The notes: generated by a model from the sequence alone, not told the origin. Counted from the first letter of the stretch, positions 16,632-26,435 are shown. The stretch: 64,000 bases of DNA from Pantoea dispersa (GCF_014155765.1 NZ_SCKT01000002.1:404427-468426), one strand, 5' to 3'. Made by a program: numbers and translations.

Positions 16632-17570
16632 ATGCTACCCGTTGATCAACATGTCGAAAATATTCTTATCCTCGGCGCAGGAGAATTAGGCATGGCGGTG
16701 TTAAACGCCATGGCTAAAAAAGTGCAGCAGCATCCGCTGATCAAAATAAGTGTATTACTCAGAAGCGAGGCTACACATGCCACGTCCGGCCCACTTAAAA
16801 CCCGGCTGGATGCGCTGCAAAAGCTAAATATCACTGTGGTGGAAGGCGACCTGCAGAAAAATAGCCTGAGCGAACTCTCAGCATTATTTCGCTCTTATGA
16901 TGCCATCATTAATTGCAGTGGTTTTGTCGGCGGGCCGGGAACGCAGCTCAGAATCACTCAGGCCGTGCTGAAGGCGGGTGTCGCCCGCTATTTTCCCTGG
17001 CAGTTTGGCGTGGATTATGACGTTATCGGCAAAGAGAGTGGGCAACCGGTATGGGATGAGCAGCTTGAAGTGCGCCACCTGCTGCGCGCCCAAAGCAACA
17101 CTGACTGGGTAATTGTTTCGACCGGTATTTTTACCAGCTATCTGTTTGAACCCGATTTTGGCGTGATCGATGCCGGGAATAAAACGGTTTATGCCCTCGG
17201 CGACTGGAACTATGCCCTAACACTCACCACGCCAGACGACATCGGGCAGCTGACAGCCGATATCTTCTTTCATCAGCCCGCTTTTCAGAACGCCATTGTT
17301 TATATCGCTGGCGATACGCTGACTTACGCAGAGCTGGCTGACCTGATGCAATCTCACTGGCAAAGCGCGGTCAGGCGAGTATTACTTAGCCGGGAGAGGC
17401 TACAGGAAGATGCAGAGCGTCATCCCCATGACACTGGCGCGGCCTACCGGCTGGCCTTTGCCCGTCCGGACGGTGTGGCATGGCCTAAACAGGAGACGTT
17501 TAATTACCGCGAACACATTGCCACCACCAGCGCCGCTCAGTGGCTGACGAACCAGCCAGCGGAGTCCTGA
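16632..17570 (+). CDS. NmrA/isoflavone reductase-like NAD(P)-binding protein
   Basis: A 312-residue atypical SDR. It opens with the Rossmann motif GAGELGMAVLNAMA and has a KTRLDALQKLNITVVEGDL segment typical of the NmrA/PCBER group, then NCSGFVG and a PWQFGVDYD stretch in place of the usual YxxxK. Members are reductases or redox sensors that bind NADP(H) without classical SDR catalysis. A good AGGAG site precedes the ATG. The divergent HxlR regulator is the probable controller, suggesting a role in an electrophile or redox response. Confidence 0.82.
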   Translation: MLPVDQHVENILILGAGELGMAVLNAMAKKVQQHPLIKISVLLRSEATHATSGPLKTRLDALQKLNITVVEGDLQKNSLSELSALFRSYDAIINCSGFVGGPGTQLRITQAVLKAGVARYFPWQFGVDYDVIGKESGQPVWDEQLEVRHLLRAQSNTDWVIVSTGIFTSYLFEPDFGVIDAGNKTVYALGDWNYALTLTTPDDIGQLTADIFFHQPAFQNAIVYIAGDTLTYAELADLMQSHWQSAVRRVLLSRERLQEDAERHPHDTGAAYRLAFARPDGVAWPKQETFNYREHIATTSAAQWLTNQPAES

Positions 17571-17645
17571 GGATTTCAGGCGTAGCGGAATGTCCTCAGG
17601 CGCAACGCCTGGCCTGAGGGCTATCGGGCCCTTCGCCTGAAATCC
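17571..17645. repeat. Compound palindrome after the NmrA-like gene
   Basis: A 75-bp hairpin region. The outer arms GGATTTCAGGCG (17571-17582) and CGCCTGAAATCC (17634-17645) are perfect complements. An inner dyad pairs CCTCAGGC with GCCTGgcCTGAGG. The outer arms share the GATTTCAG core with the palindromes at 2474 and 60608. It starts at the stop codon of the upstream gene, so it may end its transcript. Confidence 0.7.
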
Positions 17646-17908
17646 CGGCGCTTTGACAAACCGGCAGGTTGCGTCAATACTTTCCCCCGCACCGCCATCA
17701 ACCAAAATCAGTACCAGCCTAAAAAAGAAAATCCGAGCTCAACGCCTGCCCCATCGCTCCAGCCCTTCCCCCAGCATAGCTCATCTAATAAATTTAGGTG
17801 ATTATATGTTTTTTAATTATTTTAATTGAAATTAATCATCTCCCTGCCGATAACGCCATTGCCATCAGGCAAAAGAGTGGACAACAACAACCAGGGAGAT
17901 TCACCTTA

Positions 17909-19732
17909 ATGAAAAAAATACGTGTTTTTTTGGAAGATATCAGAGTCAGCAGAAAACTCATGCTCGGGTTTGGTGTGCTGCTTATCCTCAGCATTGCTGT
18001 AGCTTCCTGTGGCATCAAAAACCTGCACGACATCGCGGAACGTGCGGAAAAACTCAGCCAGTTGAAAGGCATCAACGATCAGTTCGCGCAAGCTAAAGAT
18101 GCCCGCCTGCAATACGTTAAAACCCACGATGAAAAATTCATTGCCGACAACGAATCGCGACTGCAGGCGATTGAGGGCAGTATCAACCAGCTGAAAACCT
18201 GGCGATGGGATAGCGCGCAGACCGCGCTGATTGCCTCTCTGCCGGCTGCGATGAACCTTTATCGTCAGCATCGTGCAGAAACGGTGAACGAAGTGCATAA
18301 GCGCCAGAGCATTCTGCAGGCGCTGCGCTTCAGTGACGAAACCACGGCGGTTGCCGCGCTGGCCAGAAACTACGTCAGCACACAGCAGGATACGGCAACC
18401 GCGCTCAATGAAATCGCTAAATATCTGAATGGTATCAGTATTCGTGTAAAGCTGATGGCACTGGACAACAGTGAAGAAAACCGTCTGGCTTTGTCAGGCT
18501 TTATAGCTGAAACGATTCAACTCATTGACCAGGCTCGACCACGCCTGAGCGCTGATGACAGCAACGCGCTGGATAAAATTGCCGTAACGCTGGCGGCCAG
18601 ACGCGACAGCGTGCAGGACTACAACGCCTCCGCGGAAGAAGAAGTGGAAGCGACCCGCCAGCTTGCCATCGCGGGCCTGCATCTGACCAATACCAGTAAT
18701 CAATTATTTACCCAGCAGCTGGCCGCCACGCACCAGGATATCGCCCGGGCAATCCTGTGGATGTCGCTGATCCTGGCGGCGGCTGTGGTAATCAGCATTC
18801 TGATTGCGGTGTTTATCACCCGGCAGATTACCCGTCCTTTAGCGGTAACACTGAACGTCGCGCGGCAGATTGCGCAGGGAGATTTGAGCGTACAGCTGCA
18901 AACTTCGCGTAAGGACGAACTGGGCGAGCTGATGCAGGCGGTCGGTGAGATGAGCAACGATCTGCGCGGCATCATTGGTAACATTCGCAGCGGCGTGATG
19001 CAGGTCAGCCACGCTTCCGCAGAAATTGCCGCAGGCAATAACGATCTTTCCGCCCGCACCGAGGAGCAGGCGGCCGCGCTGGAGCAGACGGCAGCCAGCA
19101 TGGAGCAGTTAACCGCTACCGTGAAGCAGAACGTTGAAAACATTCATCACTCCAGCGAACTGGCGCGTGCCACTTCAGAGAAGGCCAATCAGGGCGGCTC
19201 GCTGGTCAAAGGCGTGGTTGAAACCATGGACCAGATCAGCGCCAGCTCCGGCAAAATCGCCGAAATCACCACCGTCATTAACAGCATTGCTTTCCAGACC
19301 AATATCCTGGCGTTAAACGCAGCAGTAGAAGCAGCGCGCGCCGGTGAGCAGGGACGCGGCTTTGCCGTGGTCGCCAGCGAGGTGCGCAGTCTGGCGCAGC
19401 GCAGCGCTCAGGCGGCCAAAGAGATCGAAACCCTGATTGGCGAATCGGTCGCGCGTATCAGCAGTGGTTCACAGCTGGTGGGTCAGGCCGGTAAAACCAT
19501 GGATGAAATTGTGCATTCCGTTGGCAACGTAACCAGCATCCTCGCCGAAATCGCGCAGGCTTCCGATGAGCAGAATCGCGGCATTTCGCAGGTTGGCGTC
19601 GCTATCGTTCAGATGGACAGCGTGACGCAGCAGAACGCCGCGCTGGTGCAGGAATCATCGGCCGCCGCCAGCGCACTGCGCGATCAGGCGTCGACACTGG
19701 AAGGCTCAGTCGCGCGTTTCGTGGTGCAGTAA
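17909..19732 (+). CDS. Methyl-accepting chemotaxis protein with a large periplasmic helical sensor
   Basis: A 607-residue inner-membrane chemoreceptor. The first membrane helix is at about 15-35, followed by a periplasmic all-helical region of some 250 residues (twice the usual four-helix bundle, suggesting a helical bimodular domain). The second membrane helix is at about 305-327, then a HAMP domain and the signalling hairpin with the conserved tip motif reading [16 protein letters not shown]. The start at 17909 follows AGGGAG. It lacks the C-terminal NWETF-type tether. A longer frame from 17798 adds unrelated sequence. HBM receptors often sense organic acids; the ligand here is unknown. Confidence 0.9.
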   Translation: MKKIRVFLEDIRVSRKLMLGFGVLLILSIAVASCGIKNLHDIAERAEKLSQLKGINDQFAQAKDARLQYVKTHDEKFIADNESRLQAIEGSINQLKTWRWDSAQTALIASLPAAMNLYRQHRAETVNEVHKRQSILQALRFSDETTAVAALARNYVSTQQDTATALNEIAKYLNGISIRVKLMALDNSEENRLALSGFIAETIQLIDQARPRLSADDSNALDKIAVTLAARRDSVQDYNASAEEEVEATRQLAIAGLHLTNTSNQLFTQQLAATHQDIARAILWMSLILAAAVVISILIAVFITRQITRPLAVTLNVARQIAQGDLSVQLQTSRKDELGELMQAVGEMSNDLRGIIGNIRSGVMQVSHASAEIAAGNNDLSARTEEQAAALEQTAASMEQLTATVKQNVENIHHSSELARATSEKANQGGSLVKGVVETMDQISASSGKIAEITTVINSIAFQTNILALNAAVEAARAGEQGRGFAVVASEVRSLAQRSAQAAKEIETLIGESVARISSGSQLVGQAGKTMDEIVHSVGNVTSILAEIAQASDEQNRGISQVGVAIVQMDSVTQQNAALVQESSAAASALRDQASTLEGSVARFVVQ

Positions 19733-19752
19733 GCGGATTTTCACTGACAGAG

Positions 19753-19775
19753 AGAGCGGGCGGGATGCCCGCTCT
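19753..19775 (+). terminator. Hairpin terminator after the chemoreceptor gene
   Basis: A 9-bp GC-rich stem, AGAGCGGGC with GCCCGCTCT, around a 5-base loop, 20 bp after the chemoreceptor stop codon and just before the end of the convergent EamA gene. The T tract is short, so it may act in both directions. Confidence 0.65.
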
Positions 19776-19782
19776 TGTCGGA

Positions 19783-20697
19783 TCACGGCTCATCAGCGGG
19801 CTGCTGATCACAGCGAATCCGACTGCGGATGAAATAACGTTTGATGCGTTGTCCATACAACCCAACCGCCAGCCCGGTAATAATCAGTACCAGCGCCAGG
19901 ATTTTCATCGGAGAAATAGCTTCACCAAATATCATCATCGAACCGAGAATGCCGAATACCGGCACCAGCAGTGATAATGGCGCAACGGTGGAGACAGGAT
20001 ACTGTTTGAGCAATGAATTCCAGATCCAGTAGCCTAATAACGTATTGGGGTAGACCTGAAACAGAATGGATAATATCGCACGGGTATCCATATGGCTGAT
20101 TAATGCGCTATAGCCCGTGCTGCCATTAATTAATCCATCCAGCAGGAAAAGCGGAAGCGGCGAAAAGGCGCTCGACCAGACCAGAAACGCGAATACCTGC
20201 TTCGTGCCGGCTTTTTTCATGATGATATTGGCAATACTCCAGGCTATGGCGCCTGCCAGCACCAGCAGCAACCCGGCAAACGTCACCGAGCCGTCGGTAA
20301 TAAACACAATGCTCATCAATCCGCTGCACGCCAGCACAAAGCCAGCGATCTGATAGCGGCTGAGCTGTTCTTTAAACACATAACTGCCGAGCAGCAGAGT
20401 GAAAAAGGCACTGAACTGCAGCACCAGCGAGGCGATCCCCGCCGACAGCCCGGTTTTTATCCCCAGATTGACCAGGCCCCACAAGCCAATGCCGAACACC
20501 AGTCCGTAGCCAATAAGGTAGCGCCACGGGACGTCAGGTTTTTTAATAAAGAAGAGCGCCGGGATGGCACACAGCGTAAAACGCAGCCCTGCCAGAATAA
20601 ATGGATCGATGGCGTGCAACCCTAATTTAATCACCGAAAAATTAATGCCCCAGATGGCGGTAATACCGATGGCCAGCAGCAGGTGTGATAATTTCAT
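19783..20697 (-). CDS. EamA/DMT family transporter
   Basis: A 304-residue protein with ten predicted helices in two repeated EamA halves, opening with AIGITAIWGINFSVIKLG, which is typical of the RhaT/YdcZ-like drug/metabolite transporters that export amino acids or toxic metabolites. The start at 20697 overlaps the MFS stop as ATGA, so the two transporters are translated together. A longer frame upstream lies inside the MFS gene and is spurious. The C-terminal tail is unusually hydrophilic (about 20 residues). Confidence 0.87.
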   Translation of the reverse strand: MKLSHLLLAIGITAIWGINFSVIKLGLHAIDPFILAGLRFTLCAIPALFFIKKPDVPWRYLIGYGLVFGIGLWGLVNLGIKTGLSAGIASLVLQFSAFFTLLLGSYVFKEQLSRYQIAGFVLACSGLMSIVFITDGSVTFAGLLLVLAGAIAWSIANIIMKKAGTKQVFAFLVWSSAFSPLPLFLLDGLINGSTGYSALISHMDTRAILSILFQVYPNTLLGYWIWNSLLKQYPVSTVAPLSLLVPVFGILGSMMIFGEAISPMKILALVLIITGLAVGLYGQRIKRYFIRSRIRCDQQPADEP

Positions 20698-21905
20698 GAT
20701 TGACGTGTTCCATACCAGAGAATAAATGCGCAGGCACTGACCAGTGCCCCGCCGCCGCACACGGCATACCATCCCCAGTGCGCATAGAGTTGGGTGGCAG
20801 CAATAGCGCCCAGCGCGCTGCCTGCCGCATAAAAACACATATAGGCACCGATAAGCCGGCTGGTGATAGCGGGTTTGCCGGCAATCAGCATGCTCTGGTT
20901 GATGACATGCACCGTCTGCACGGCGAAATCCAGCATGATCACGCCAATAACCAGCAATAATAAAGAGGCCTGCGCGAAGGCGATCGGGAGCCACGAGAGC
21001 GTTAGTAAAACCAGTGCGCATCCGCTGGCGCGCTGCCCGGTTCCCCTGTCAGCCCAGGCACCACTTCTGGAAGCCGCCAGCGCTCCGGCTATTCCAGCCA
21101 AACCAAACAGCCCTGTTTGCGTATGGGAAAGCGACATGGCCGTGAGCGGCAAAACCATGGAACTCCACAACATGCTGAACGCGGCAAAAATCAGCAGAGC
21201 CAGCGCGCCGCGCTGACGCAACAAGGGCTCGGAGACAAAAAGACGCGGGACAGACCCCAGCAGCCCGGCCACGGAAGTGGCTGTGTTCTGCGGACCGGCA
21301 GCAGGTATCACTTTTACCAGCAGCACGGTAATCAGCAGCATCAGCGCGGCTGAGGTCATATACACCGCCCGCCAGCCGGCGATATCGGCGATGATGCCAG
21401 AGACCAGGCGCGCCAGCAGTATGCCCATGACGATGCCACTGGTGACGCTGCCTACCACCTTGCCACGCTGAGCCGGTGCCGACAGGATAGCGGCCCACGC
21501 CACCACGGTTTGCGTCACCACCGCCATCAGCCCCACCAGCAGCATCGCCACCAGCAGCGCCAGCAAACTCTCTGCTAACGCCGCAGCGATCAGGGCCAGC
21601 ACCGACAGCAGCAGGTGCGTGACCACCAGCTTTTTGCGATCAAAGCGATCGCCGAGCGGCACCAGCAAGAACAATCCCATGGCATAACCCGCCTGCGTTG
21701 CTGTGATAACCAGGCCTATGGTACCGGGCGAAACCTGCAGCGTTGCGGAGATGGATTCCAGCAATGGCTGGGCAGAATAGACATTGCCGACAGCCAGCGC
21801 GCAGGTCAGTGAGAACAGAAAAATGATGTGAGGCGACAGCACTGAGGACGTCGCCGGCGAAAGAGGCACCTCAGAGGTTGCAGGGGTGTCACTGGTGCAA
21901 GTCAT
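20694..21905 (-). CDS. MFS family exporter
   Basis: A 403-residue major facilitator with 12 helices. The loop 2-3 motif is present as PLGDRFDRKKLV, and ALAVGNVYSAQPLLE in helix 1 is typical of YbjJ-/YjiJ-like exporters of small molecules. The gene is divergent from an HxlR regulator at 22033 and coupled to the EamA gene downstream, suggesting a regulated two-exporter operon. The substrate cannot be read from the sequence. Confidence 0.88.
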   Translation of the reverse strand: MTCTSDTPATSEVPLSPATSSVLSPHIIFLFSLTCALAVGNVYSAQPLLESISATLQVSPGTIGLVITATQAGYAMGLFLLVPLGDRFDRKKLVVTHLLLSVLALIAAALAESLLALLVAMLLVGLMAVVTQTVVAWAAILSAPAQRGKVVGSVTSGIVMGILLARLVSGIIADIAGWRAVYMTSAALMLLITVLLVKVIPAAGPQNTATSVAGLLGSVPRLFVSEPLLRQRGALALLIFAAFSMLWSSMVLPLTAMSLSHTQTGLFGLAGIAGALAASRSGAWADRGTGQRASGCALVLLTLSWLPIAFAQASLLLLVIGVIMLDFAVQTVHVINQSMLIAGKPAITSRLIGAYMCFYAAGSALGAIAATQLYAHWGWYAVCGGGALVSACAFILWYGTRQS

Positions 21906-21918
21906 GTTGCATTCCTAT

Positions 21919-21974
21919 GTGGTTTTTTTTTGAAACCGATTTATTCTATAAGTAGCAGCGGTGGTTTTTTTTTG
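21919..21974. promoter_or_regulatory. Paired GTGG-T9-G direct repeats between MFS and HxlR genes
   Basis: Two identical 14-mers, GTGG followed by nine T and a G, start at 21919 and 21961, 42 bp apart (four helical turns). They occupy the intergenic space between the divergent exporter operon and its presumed HxlR regulator. The phasing suggests a binding pair for the regulator; the T runs could also bend the promoter. Confidence 0.45.
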
Positions 21975-22032
21975 CAACTTGTTTTGCTGAAGGCTAAGCT
22001 GCCGTCAGTAAATCAGCAGAGTGAGAGAGAAG

Positions 22033-22518
22033 ATGGCCAAACAGGAAGCGCTCAGAACCAGCGAATGCCCGGTCGCCCGGACCGTGGAGGTGATTGGCGA
22101 ACGCTGGTGTCTGATGATCATCCGTGAAGCGTTTGATGATGTGCGCCGCTTCAGTGATTTCCAGAAAAACCTTGGGCTGGCAAAAAATATCCTGGCGTCA
22201 CGGCTGAAACTGCTGGTTGAGGTCGGTGTGCTTGAGAGTTGTCCGGCGTCAGATGGCAGCGCCTACAAGGAATATTTGCTGACCGAACGGGGACGAGCCG
22301 TCTTCCCAATAGTCGTGGCGATGCGCCAGTGGGGAGAGCGTTATCTGTTTGAAAAAGGCGAGACTCACTCGGTATTGCTGGATAACGCCAATGGCGAACC
22401 GTTACCTGAACTGGCCGTGTATTCTGCCCGGGGAGAACGGCTCGATCCCGCCGACTGCCATCGCCGGCGCGTCATAGCCGGTAATCGCGCTGATCAGGCT
22501 TCGTCGAGCGTGAAATAA
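22033..22518 (+). CDS. HxlR family transcriptional regulator
   Basis: A 161-residue winged-helix protein: N-terminal Cys in SECPVARTVEVIGERWCLMI, helix-turn-helix NLGLAKNILASRLKLLVEVG, wing KEYLLTERG. It is longer than most HxlR members because of a C-terminal extension of about 45 residues. The ATG at 22033 follows GAGAG; a GTG at 22021 is possible in the same frame. It is divergent from the MFS-EamA exporter operon and is its likely regulator. Confidence 0.86.
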   Translation: MAKQEALRTSECPVARTVEVIGERWCLMIIREAFDDVRRFSDFQKNLGLAKNILASRLKLLVEVGVLESCPASDGSAYKEYLLTERGRAVFPIVVAMRQWGERYLFEKGETHSVLLDNANGEPLPELAVYSARGERLDPADCHRRRVIAGNRADQASSSVK

Positions 22519-22537
22519 CCGGGGTTGAGGCGTCGCA

Positions 22538-22849
22538 TCAAACCGATCCCGCTTGTTCAATCACCAGCACCCGGGCTACGCCCTGTGGATGTGCGACGTG
22601 TTCAGTGCCTTCGCTGGCATAAAAAATATCACCGGCGGTTAATCGTTGGGTTCTCACTTCACCGTTTTCTTTGTAGAACATGTCAACGCAACCATCCATA
22701 ACGGCAAACACCTCTTGTCCGTCATTGATATGCCATTTGTAGGGTTGATCGGTCCAGTGCAGTTTAACGCTGATGTTATCGAAGCTGGCAATATGCTGAG
22801 ACTCCCAGGCTTTGGAACCCGTAAATTCTCTGCTGCTGTAAAAATTCAT
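22538..22849 (-). CDS. Cupin domain protein
   Basis: A 103-residue single-domain cupin with a likely metal site of the family pattern: WHINDGQEVFAVMDG in the first motif and AGDIFYASEGTEHVAHPQG in the second, giving two His, a Glu and a final His. Small cupins of this type are dioxygenases, isomerases or binding proteins. It lies downstream of the EthD and SDR genes on the same strand, though more than 200 bp from them. A longer frame to 22885 adds 12 residues of non-cupin sequence. Confidence 0.8.
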   Translation of the reverse strand: MNFYSSREFTGSKAWESQHIASFDNISVKLHWTDQPYKWHINDGQEVFAVMDGCVDMFYKENGEVRTQRLTAGDIFYASEGTEHVAHPQGVARVLVIEQAGSV

Positions 22850-22980
22850 GTTTGCATCCTGTGTGCTGCTGCGGTGATAGCTCACACATGAAATAGCAAA
22901 AGGCAGCGCCGCGTACCAGATTCAGGGATTGGTTTGTCCTGATTTGGCACCAGCGCGTCCCGTTTTTGCTGCCGGGATGT

Positions 22981-23011
22981 CTGCTTAATGCACAATACGT
23001 TCATTAAGCAG
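22981..23011. terminator. Perfect 10-bp hairpin after the EthD gene
   Basis: CTGCTTAATG and CATTAAGCAG form a perfect stem with an 11-base loop, 53 bp downstream of the EthD stop codon on the minus strand. It may terminate the SDR-EthD transcript. No T tract follows, so an operator role is also possible. Confidence 0.45.
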
Positions 23012-23063
23012 GCTATCAAACCGGTGAATGGAGGGCATAACCGCGCGGCGGCGTCGCTGCCGT

Positions 23064-23366
23064 TCAGAAGGGAATGAAATGGCTGCGAATCACCGTGGTG
23101 GCGTCGGTAAAATGCACCACATCTGCCATCACCCTTTTGGTTTGTTCGGACTCCAGCGCCCGGTTTACATCCTGCTGACAGGCAAACGTGTAAACACCGA
23201 TGGAGAGCCAGCCGCTGCGGTCTGAAGCGGGATAGAACGCTTCCGCCGAAATGAGCCCATAATCCTGCCAGCACGCCAGCGCCAGCGGCAGGTGCGTGTG
23301 GGTATAATAGTCGCGGTCAAAGCGATGGGTTTCATCGCCGACGCACACCACCATCATCTGATGCAT
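23064..23366 (-). CDS. EthD domain protein
   Basis: A 100-residue ferredoxin-like dimeric alpha+beta barrel protein of the EthD group, with the family hallmark of a short N-terminal strand, then FDRDYYTHTHLPLALACW and a C-terminal FTDATTVIRSHF strand. EthD-type proteins occur with oxidative degradation genes and some catalyse decarboxylation or cyclisation. It follows the SDR gene at 12 bp, so it is in the same operon. The His pair in the first helix could be functional. Confidence 0.82.
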   Translation of the reverse strand: MHQMMVVCVGDETHRFDRDYYTHTHLPLALACWQDYGLISAEAFYPASDRSGWLSIGVYTFACQQDVNRALESEQTKRVMADVVHFTDATTVIRSHFIPF

Positions 23367-23378
23367 CCTTTTCTCCCG

Positions 23379-24125
23379 TTAACGCATGCCGCCTGACGCC
23401 ATCATCACCTCGCCCGTCACCCATCCGGCATCGTCGGAAGCGAGATAAGCCACAATCGGCGCAATATCCTGCACCTGGCCAATACGGCCAAGCGGCGTCT
23501 GGCTTTCGTTCCAGCGCTGAAACTCCGATCCCATCGCGCCGGTGCTGTGCGTGCCTTCGGTTTCGATTAACCCCGGATTGACCGCGTTGACGCGGATGCC
23601 GCGCGGACCGAGTTCGCGCGCCAGCACGCCGGTAATGGCATCAATCGCGCCTTTGCTGCCGCTGTAGATAGCGCTCTCCGCCAGAAATACCCGCGTCACA
23701 AATGAGCTGATATTGATAATGCTGCTGCCCTTGCCCAGATGTGGCACGGCGGCGCCCGTCACCAGCAGCGGCCCGAGCACATTGATGTCAAATTGCTTGC
23801 GATACAGCGCTTCGCTGCTCTCTTCAATCTTCGCAAACTGATACACACCGGCATTGTTCACCACGATGTCCAGCCGGCCAAACTGCGCGAGGGTAGATTG
23901 AATGAGTGCCTCAACCTGCGGCTGATCGGTGACATCCGCTGCCAGCGCCACCGCCGTGCCACCGGCAGCCTCAATAGCGGCGACCACCTTATCCGCCCCG
24001 TTTTTATCGGCGGCATAGTTGACGACGATCTTTGCGCCGTCGGCGGCCAGCTGGCGGGCAATCGCCGCACCAATGCCTTTAGATGCGCCGGTCACGAGGG
24101 CGACTTTGTCCTGAAGCTTCTTCAT
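23379..24125 (-). CDS. SDR family oxidoreductase (FabG-like)
   Basis: A 248-residue classical SDR: TGASKGIGAAIARQLA at the N-terminus, NNAGVYQF, an ISSFV serine site and YSGSK as the catalytic Tyr-Lys, then NPGLIETEG. An ATG at 24125 with GAGG upstream is preferred over the in-frame TTG three codons earlier. The divergent LysR gene at 24245 probably activates it. With the EthD gene 12 bp downstream it forms a small catabolic or detoxifying operon. Substrate unknown. Confidence 0.88.
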   Translation of the reverse strand: MKKLQDKVALVTGASKGIGAAIARQLAADGAKIVVNYAADKNGADKVVAAIEAAGGTAVALAADVTDQPQVEALIQSTLAQFGRLDIVVNNAGVYQFAKIEESSEALYRKQFDINVLGPLLVTGAAVPHLGKGSSIINISSFVTRVFLAESAIYSGSKGAIDAITGVLARELGPRGIRVNAVNPGLIETEGTHSTGAMGSEFQRWNESQTPLGRIGQVQDIAPIVAYLASDDAGWVTGEVMMASGGMR

Positions 24126-24244
24126 GTTCTGCAATCCTCAATCAGTTCAGTCTGGGTGATGCCGTTATGGTGATATCTGCAAAGTTGTTTGAGAACTGCC
24201 ATTTTTGTATATTCGACGTTCATTTTTGAACGGGGGCGAGCGCA

Positions 24245-25099
24245 ATGGAATGGAGCGATGTACGGATCTTTCTGGCGGTGATGCGCAGCGGATCCTATGG
24301 CGAGGCCGCGCGCCGGCTCGGCGTCAGCCATCCGACCGTGGGTCGTCGCATTAAGGTGCTGGAAGCGCAGGCCCATCAGGCGCTGTTTCGCCGCACGCCG
24401 GATGGCCTGGTGTTAACCGATGCCGGTGACGCCGTGCTGGGCCTGGCGGAAAGTATGGAAAATGCTGCGCTGGCGATGGAGAGACGGCTTGCGGGCAATC
24501 ACCCGCGACTGGAAGGTATTTTACGCATCTCCTGTGCCGAGTGGTTTGCCACCGCCGTGCTGGCGCCGGTACTGAGCGAGCTGACACAGCGCCATCCCGC
24601 TATCGTGCCGGAAATCATCGCCAGCTACCGTTTGCTCAATCTGTCGCGGCGCGACGCCGACGTGGCTTTTCGCATTGTGCCTTTTACCGAGCCGGATATC
24701 GTCCAGCGGCGCCTGATGAGCATGCCCTATGCGTTATACGGCACGCCTGAAAATGCCCGAGCATTGCAACACGATCCCGCATCAGTGGGGCTGATCCTGA
24801 TGAATACCGCGCAAGCGCATTTTCCGGACGTCGTCTGGCTGCTCGATCAATTTCCACAGTCACGGCGGGCTTTTACCAGCACCAGCCGGGCGGTGCAGGC
24901 GCAGATGTGCCGGCGCGGCATGGGCGTGGCGGTGTTACCCCAGCCGCTGGGCGATGCCACCGATGGACTGCAGCGGATTCCCACCCCGCAGCCGCCGCCT
25001 TCGCGCGATATCTGGGTAGGCTATCATCAGGATCTGCGGCACATGGATCGCCTGCGCGCCATGCTGGATATCGCCGATGCGCTGCTGATTGCGAAGTAA
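24245..25099 (+). CDS. LysR family transcriptional regulator
   Basis: A 284-residue LysR regulator. The winged helix-turn-helix is at residues 2-60 (FLAVMRSGSYGEAARRLGVS then PTVGRRIKVLEA) and the two-lobed effector domain starts near residue 88. It is divergent from the SDR-EthD operon, with 119 bp between starts, which is the classical LysR arrangement. The N-terminal sequence is of the type with Val-Gly-Arg-Arg in the recognition helix, common in Pantoea and Pseudomonas accessory regions. Confidence 0.89.
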   Translation: MEWSDVRIFLAVMRSGSYGEAARRLGVSHPTVGRRIKVLEAQAHQALFRRTPDGLVLTDAGDAVLGLAESMENAALAMERRLAGNHPRLEGILRISCAEWFATAVLAPVLSELTQRHPAIVPEIIASYRLLNLSRRDADVAFRIVPFTEPDIVQRRLMSMPYALYGTPENARALQHDPASVGLILMNTAQAHFPDVVWLLDQFPQSRRAFTSTSRAVQAQMCRRGMGVAVLPQPLGDATDGLQRIPTPQPPPSRDIWVGYHQDLRHMDRLRAMLDIADALLIAK

Positions 25100-25124
25100 C
25101 TGTCGCAGGGATTAGCGCAGCAAT

Positions 25125-26033
25125 TCAGGCGGGCCTCAGACCCGGTAACGGCTCTATGCTGCGCAGCGCATTTTCCATCAGTCTGGCCAGCAGGTTTTGC
25201 GCATTCGGTTCAGTCTGGCTGCCACTTTTTTGTTCCAGCGTAACGCCCAGCGCGCCCAGCGGCGGCAAAACATTGCCGGCGCTCACCAGATTAACGGGCA
25301 TGCCGACCCGCGTGCGCACGGTGATCCCCAGACCGGCCCGCACCGCCGCCCAGATGCCGCTCAGGCTATGGCTGACAAACACGATTCGCCATGCAATGCC
25401 CGCCCGGTCCAGACTGTCGATGGCGCGCGAGCGCATCAGGCATGGATTATCAAACATCACCAGCGGCAGCGGTTCGCCCTGGCTTATCATCGCGCTGACG
25501 TCGCAGTCGGGGTGGGCGATCCACTCCAGCGGGAACTGGCCGATCAACACGCCTTTACGCTGCAGCGGTTGTGCCTGCCACAGCAGCGCCATATCAAGAG
25601 CATCGCTGTCCAGCGCTGCAAGCAGCTCCTGATTACGCGCCACGCGTGCGATGATCTGCAGCCCGGGATGGTGACGTGTAAATTCGCCCAGAATACCGGG
25701 CATCAGGGTGTCGCCAAAATCTTCCTGCATGCCCAGGCGCACTTCCCCCTGCAGCCCTACACCGCTGAAGGTGCACAGTGCTTCGTCGTTCAATGCCAGC
25801 AGACGACGGGCATAACCCATCATCACTTCCCCCTCACGGGTTAACGCCAGATGACGCCCGCTTTTCACCACCAGCTTGCTGCCACATTGCTGTTCCAGCT
25901 TTTTTAGCTGGGCGCTGACCGCCGAAGTGGATCGACAGAGCCGCACGGCGGCCTGCGCAAAACTGCCACACTCCATGCCGGTGACAAAACTGCGCAGCGC
26001 ATCCAGATCCAGCGTCTGAGCTAACTTTTGCAT
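25125..26033 (-). CDS. LysR family transcriptional regulator
   Basis: A 302-residue LysR protein with the DNA-binding domain at residues 8-66 (FVTGMECGSFAQAAVRLCRS, then SAVSAQLKKLEQQCG) and an effector domain to the C-terminus. Two Cys residues in the DNA-binding domain are unusual. It is divergent from the CMD-tautomerase pair, with 99 bp between starts, and so likely controls it. Confidence 0.89.
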   Translation of the reverse strand: MQKLAQTLDLDALRSFVTGMECGSFAQAAVRLCRSTSAVSAQLKKLEQQCGSKLVVKSGRHLALTREGEVMMGYARRLLALNDEALCTFSGVGLQGEVRLGMQEDFGDTLMPGILGEFTRHHPGLQIIARVARNQELLAALDSDALDMALLWQAQPLQRKGVLIGQFPLEWIAHPDCDVSAMISQGEPLPLVMFDNPCLMRSRAIDSLDRAGIAWRIVFVSHSLSGIWAAVRAGLGITVRTRVGMPVNLVSAGNVLPPLGALGVTLEQKSGSQTEPNAQNLLARLMENALRSIEPLPGLRPA

Positions 26034-26132
26034 AATCGTCCTGATTTATGGGATGAATGACGGTGTTTTATTTGATTTTCAGGATGGTTATGTTTCACCA
26101 CAATCGCGGCTGAGTCAATACGGAGAAACATC

Positions 26133-26435
26133 ATGGCAAAAACACTCGATAGTAAAACGCTGGCGCGCATCGCGCCAAAGCTGGCGGAACTCAGTCAGCA
26201 GGTTCTTTTCGATGACATCTGGCAACGAGACGCGCTTACGCCGCGCGAACGCAGCCTGATTACGCTGGCCGCACTGACGGCGCTGGGGCGAGTGCAACAG
26301 CTGCCGTGGCATATCGAATTCGCGCAACAAAATGGCCTGGCACGAGAAGAGATCGTCGAAGTGTTCACCCATCTGGCCTTTTATGCCGGCTGGCCGGCGG
26401 CGGTGTCAGCGCTAAGCTGTCTGGAAGAGGCGTAA
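26133..26435 (+). CDS. Carboxymuconolactone decarboxylase family protein
   Basis: A 100-residue CMD protein: TPRERSLITLAALTALGRVQQLPWHIEFAQQNG followed by EEIVEVFTHLAFYAGWPAA, seen as successive helices. This is the gamma-carboxymuconolactone decarboxylase pattern rather than AhpD, since it lacks a CxxC pair. It is followed after 5 bp by a tautomerase gene, and both face a divergent LysR regulator. The pair suggests processing of an unsaturated lactone or keto acid, but no ring-cleavage enzyme is nearby. Confidence 0.85.
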   Translation: MAKTLDSKTLARIAPKLAELSQQVLFDDIWQRDALTPRERSLITLAALTALGRVQQLPWHIEFAQQNGLAREEIVEVFTHLAFYAGWPAAVSALSCLEEA

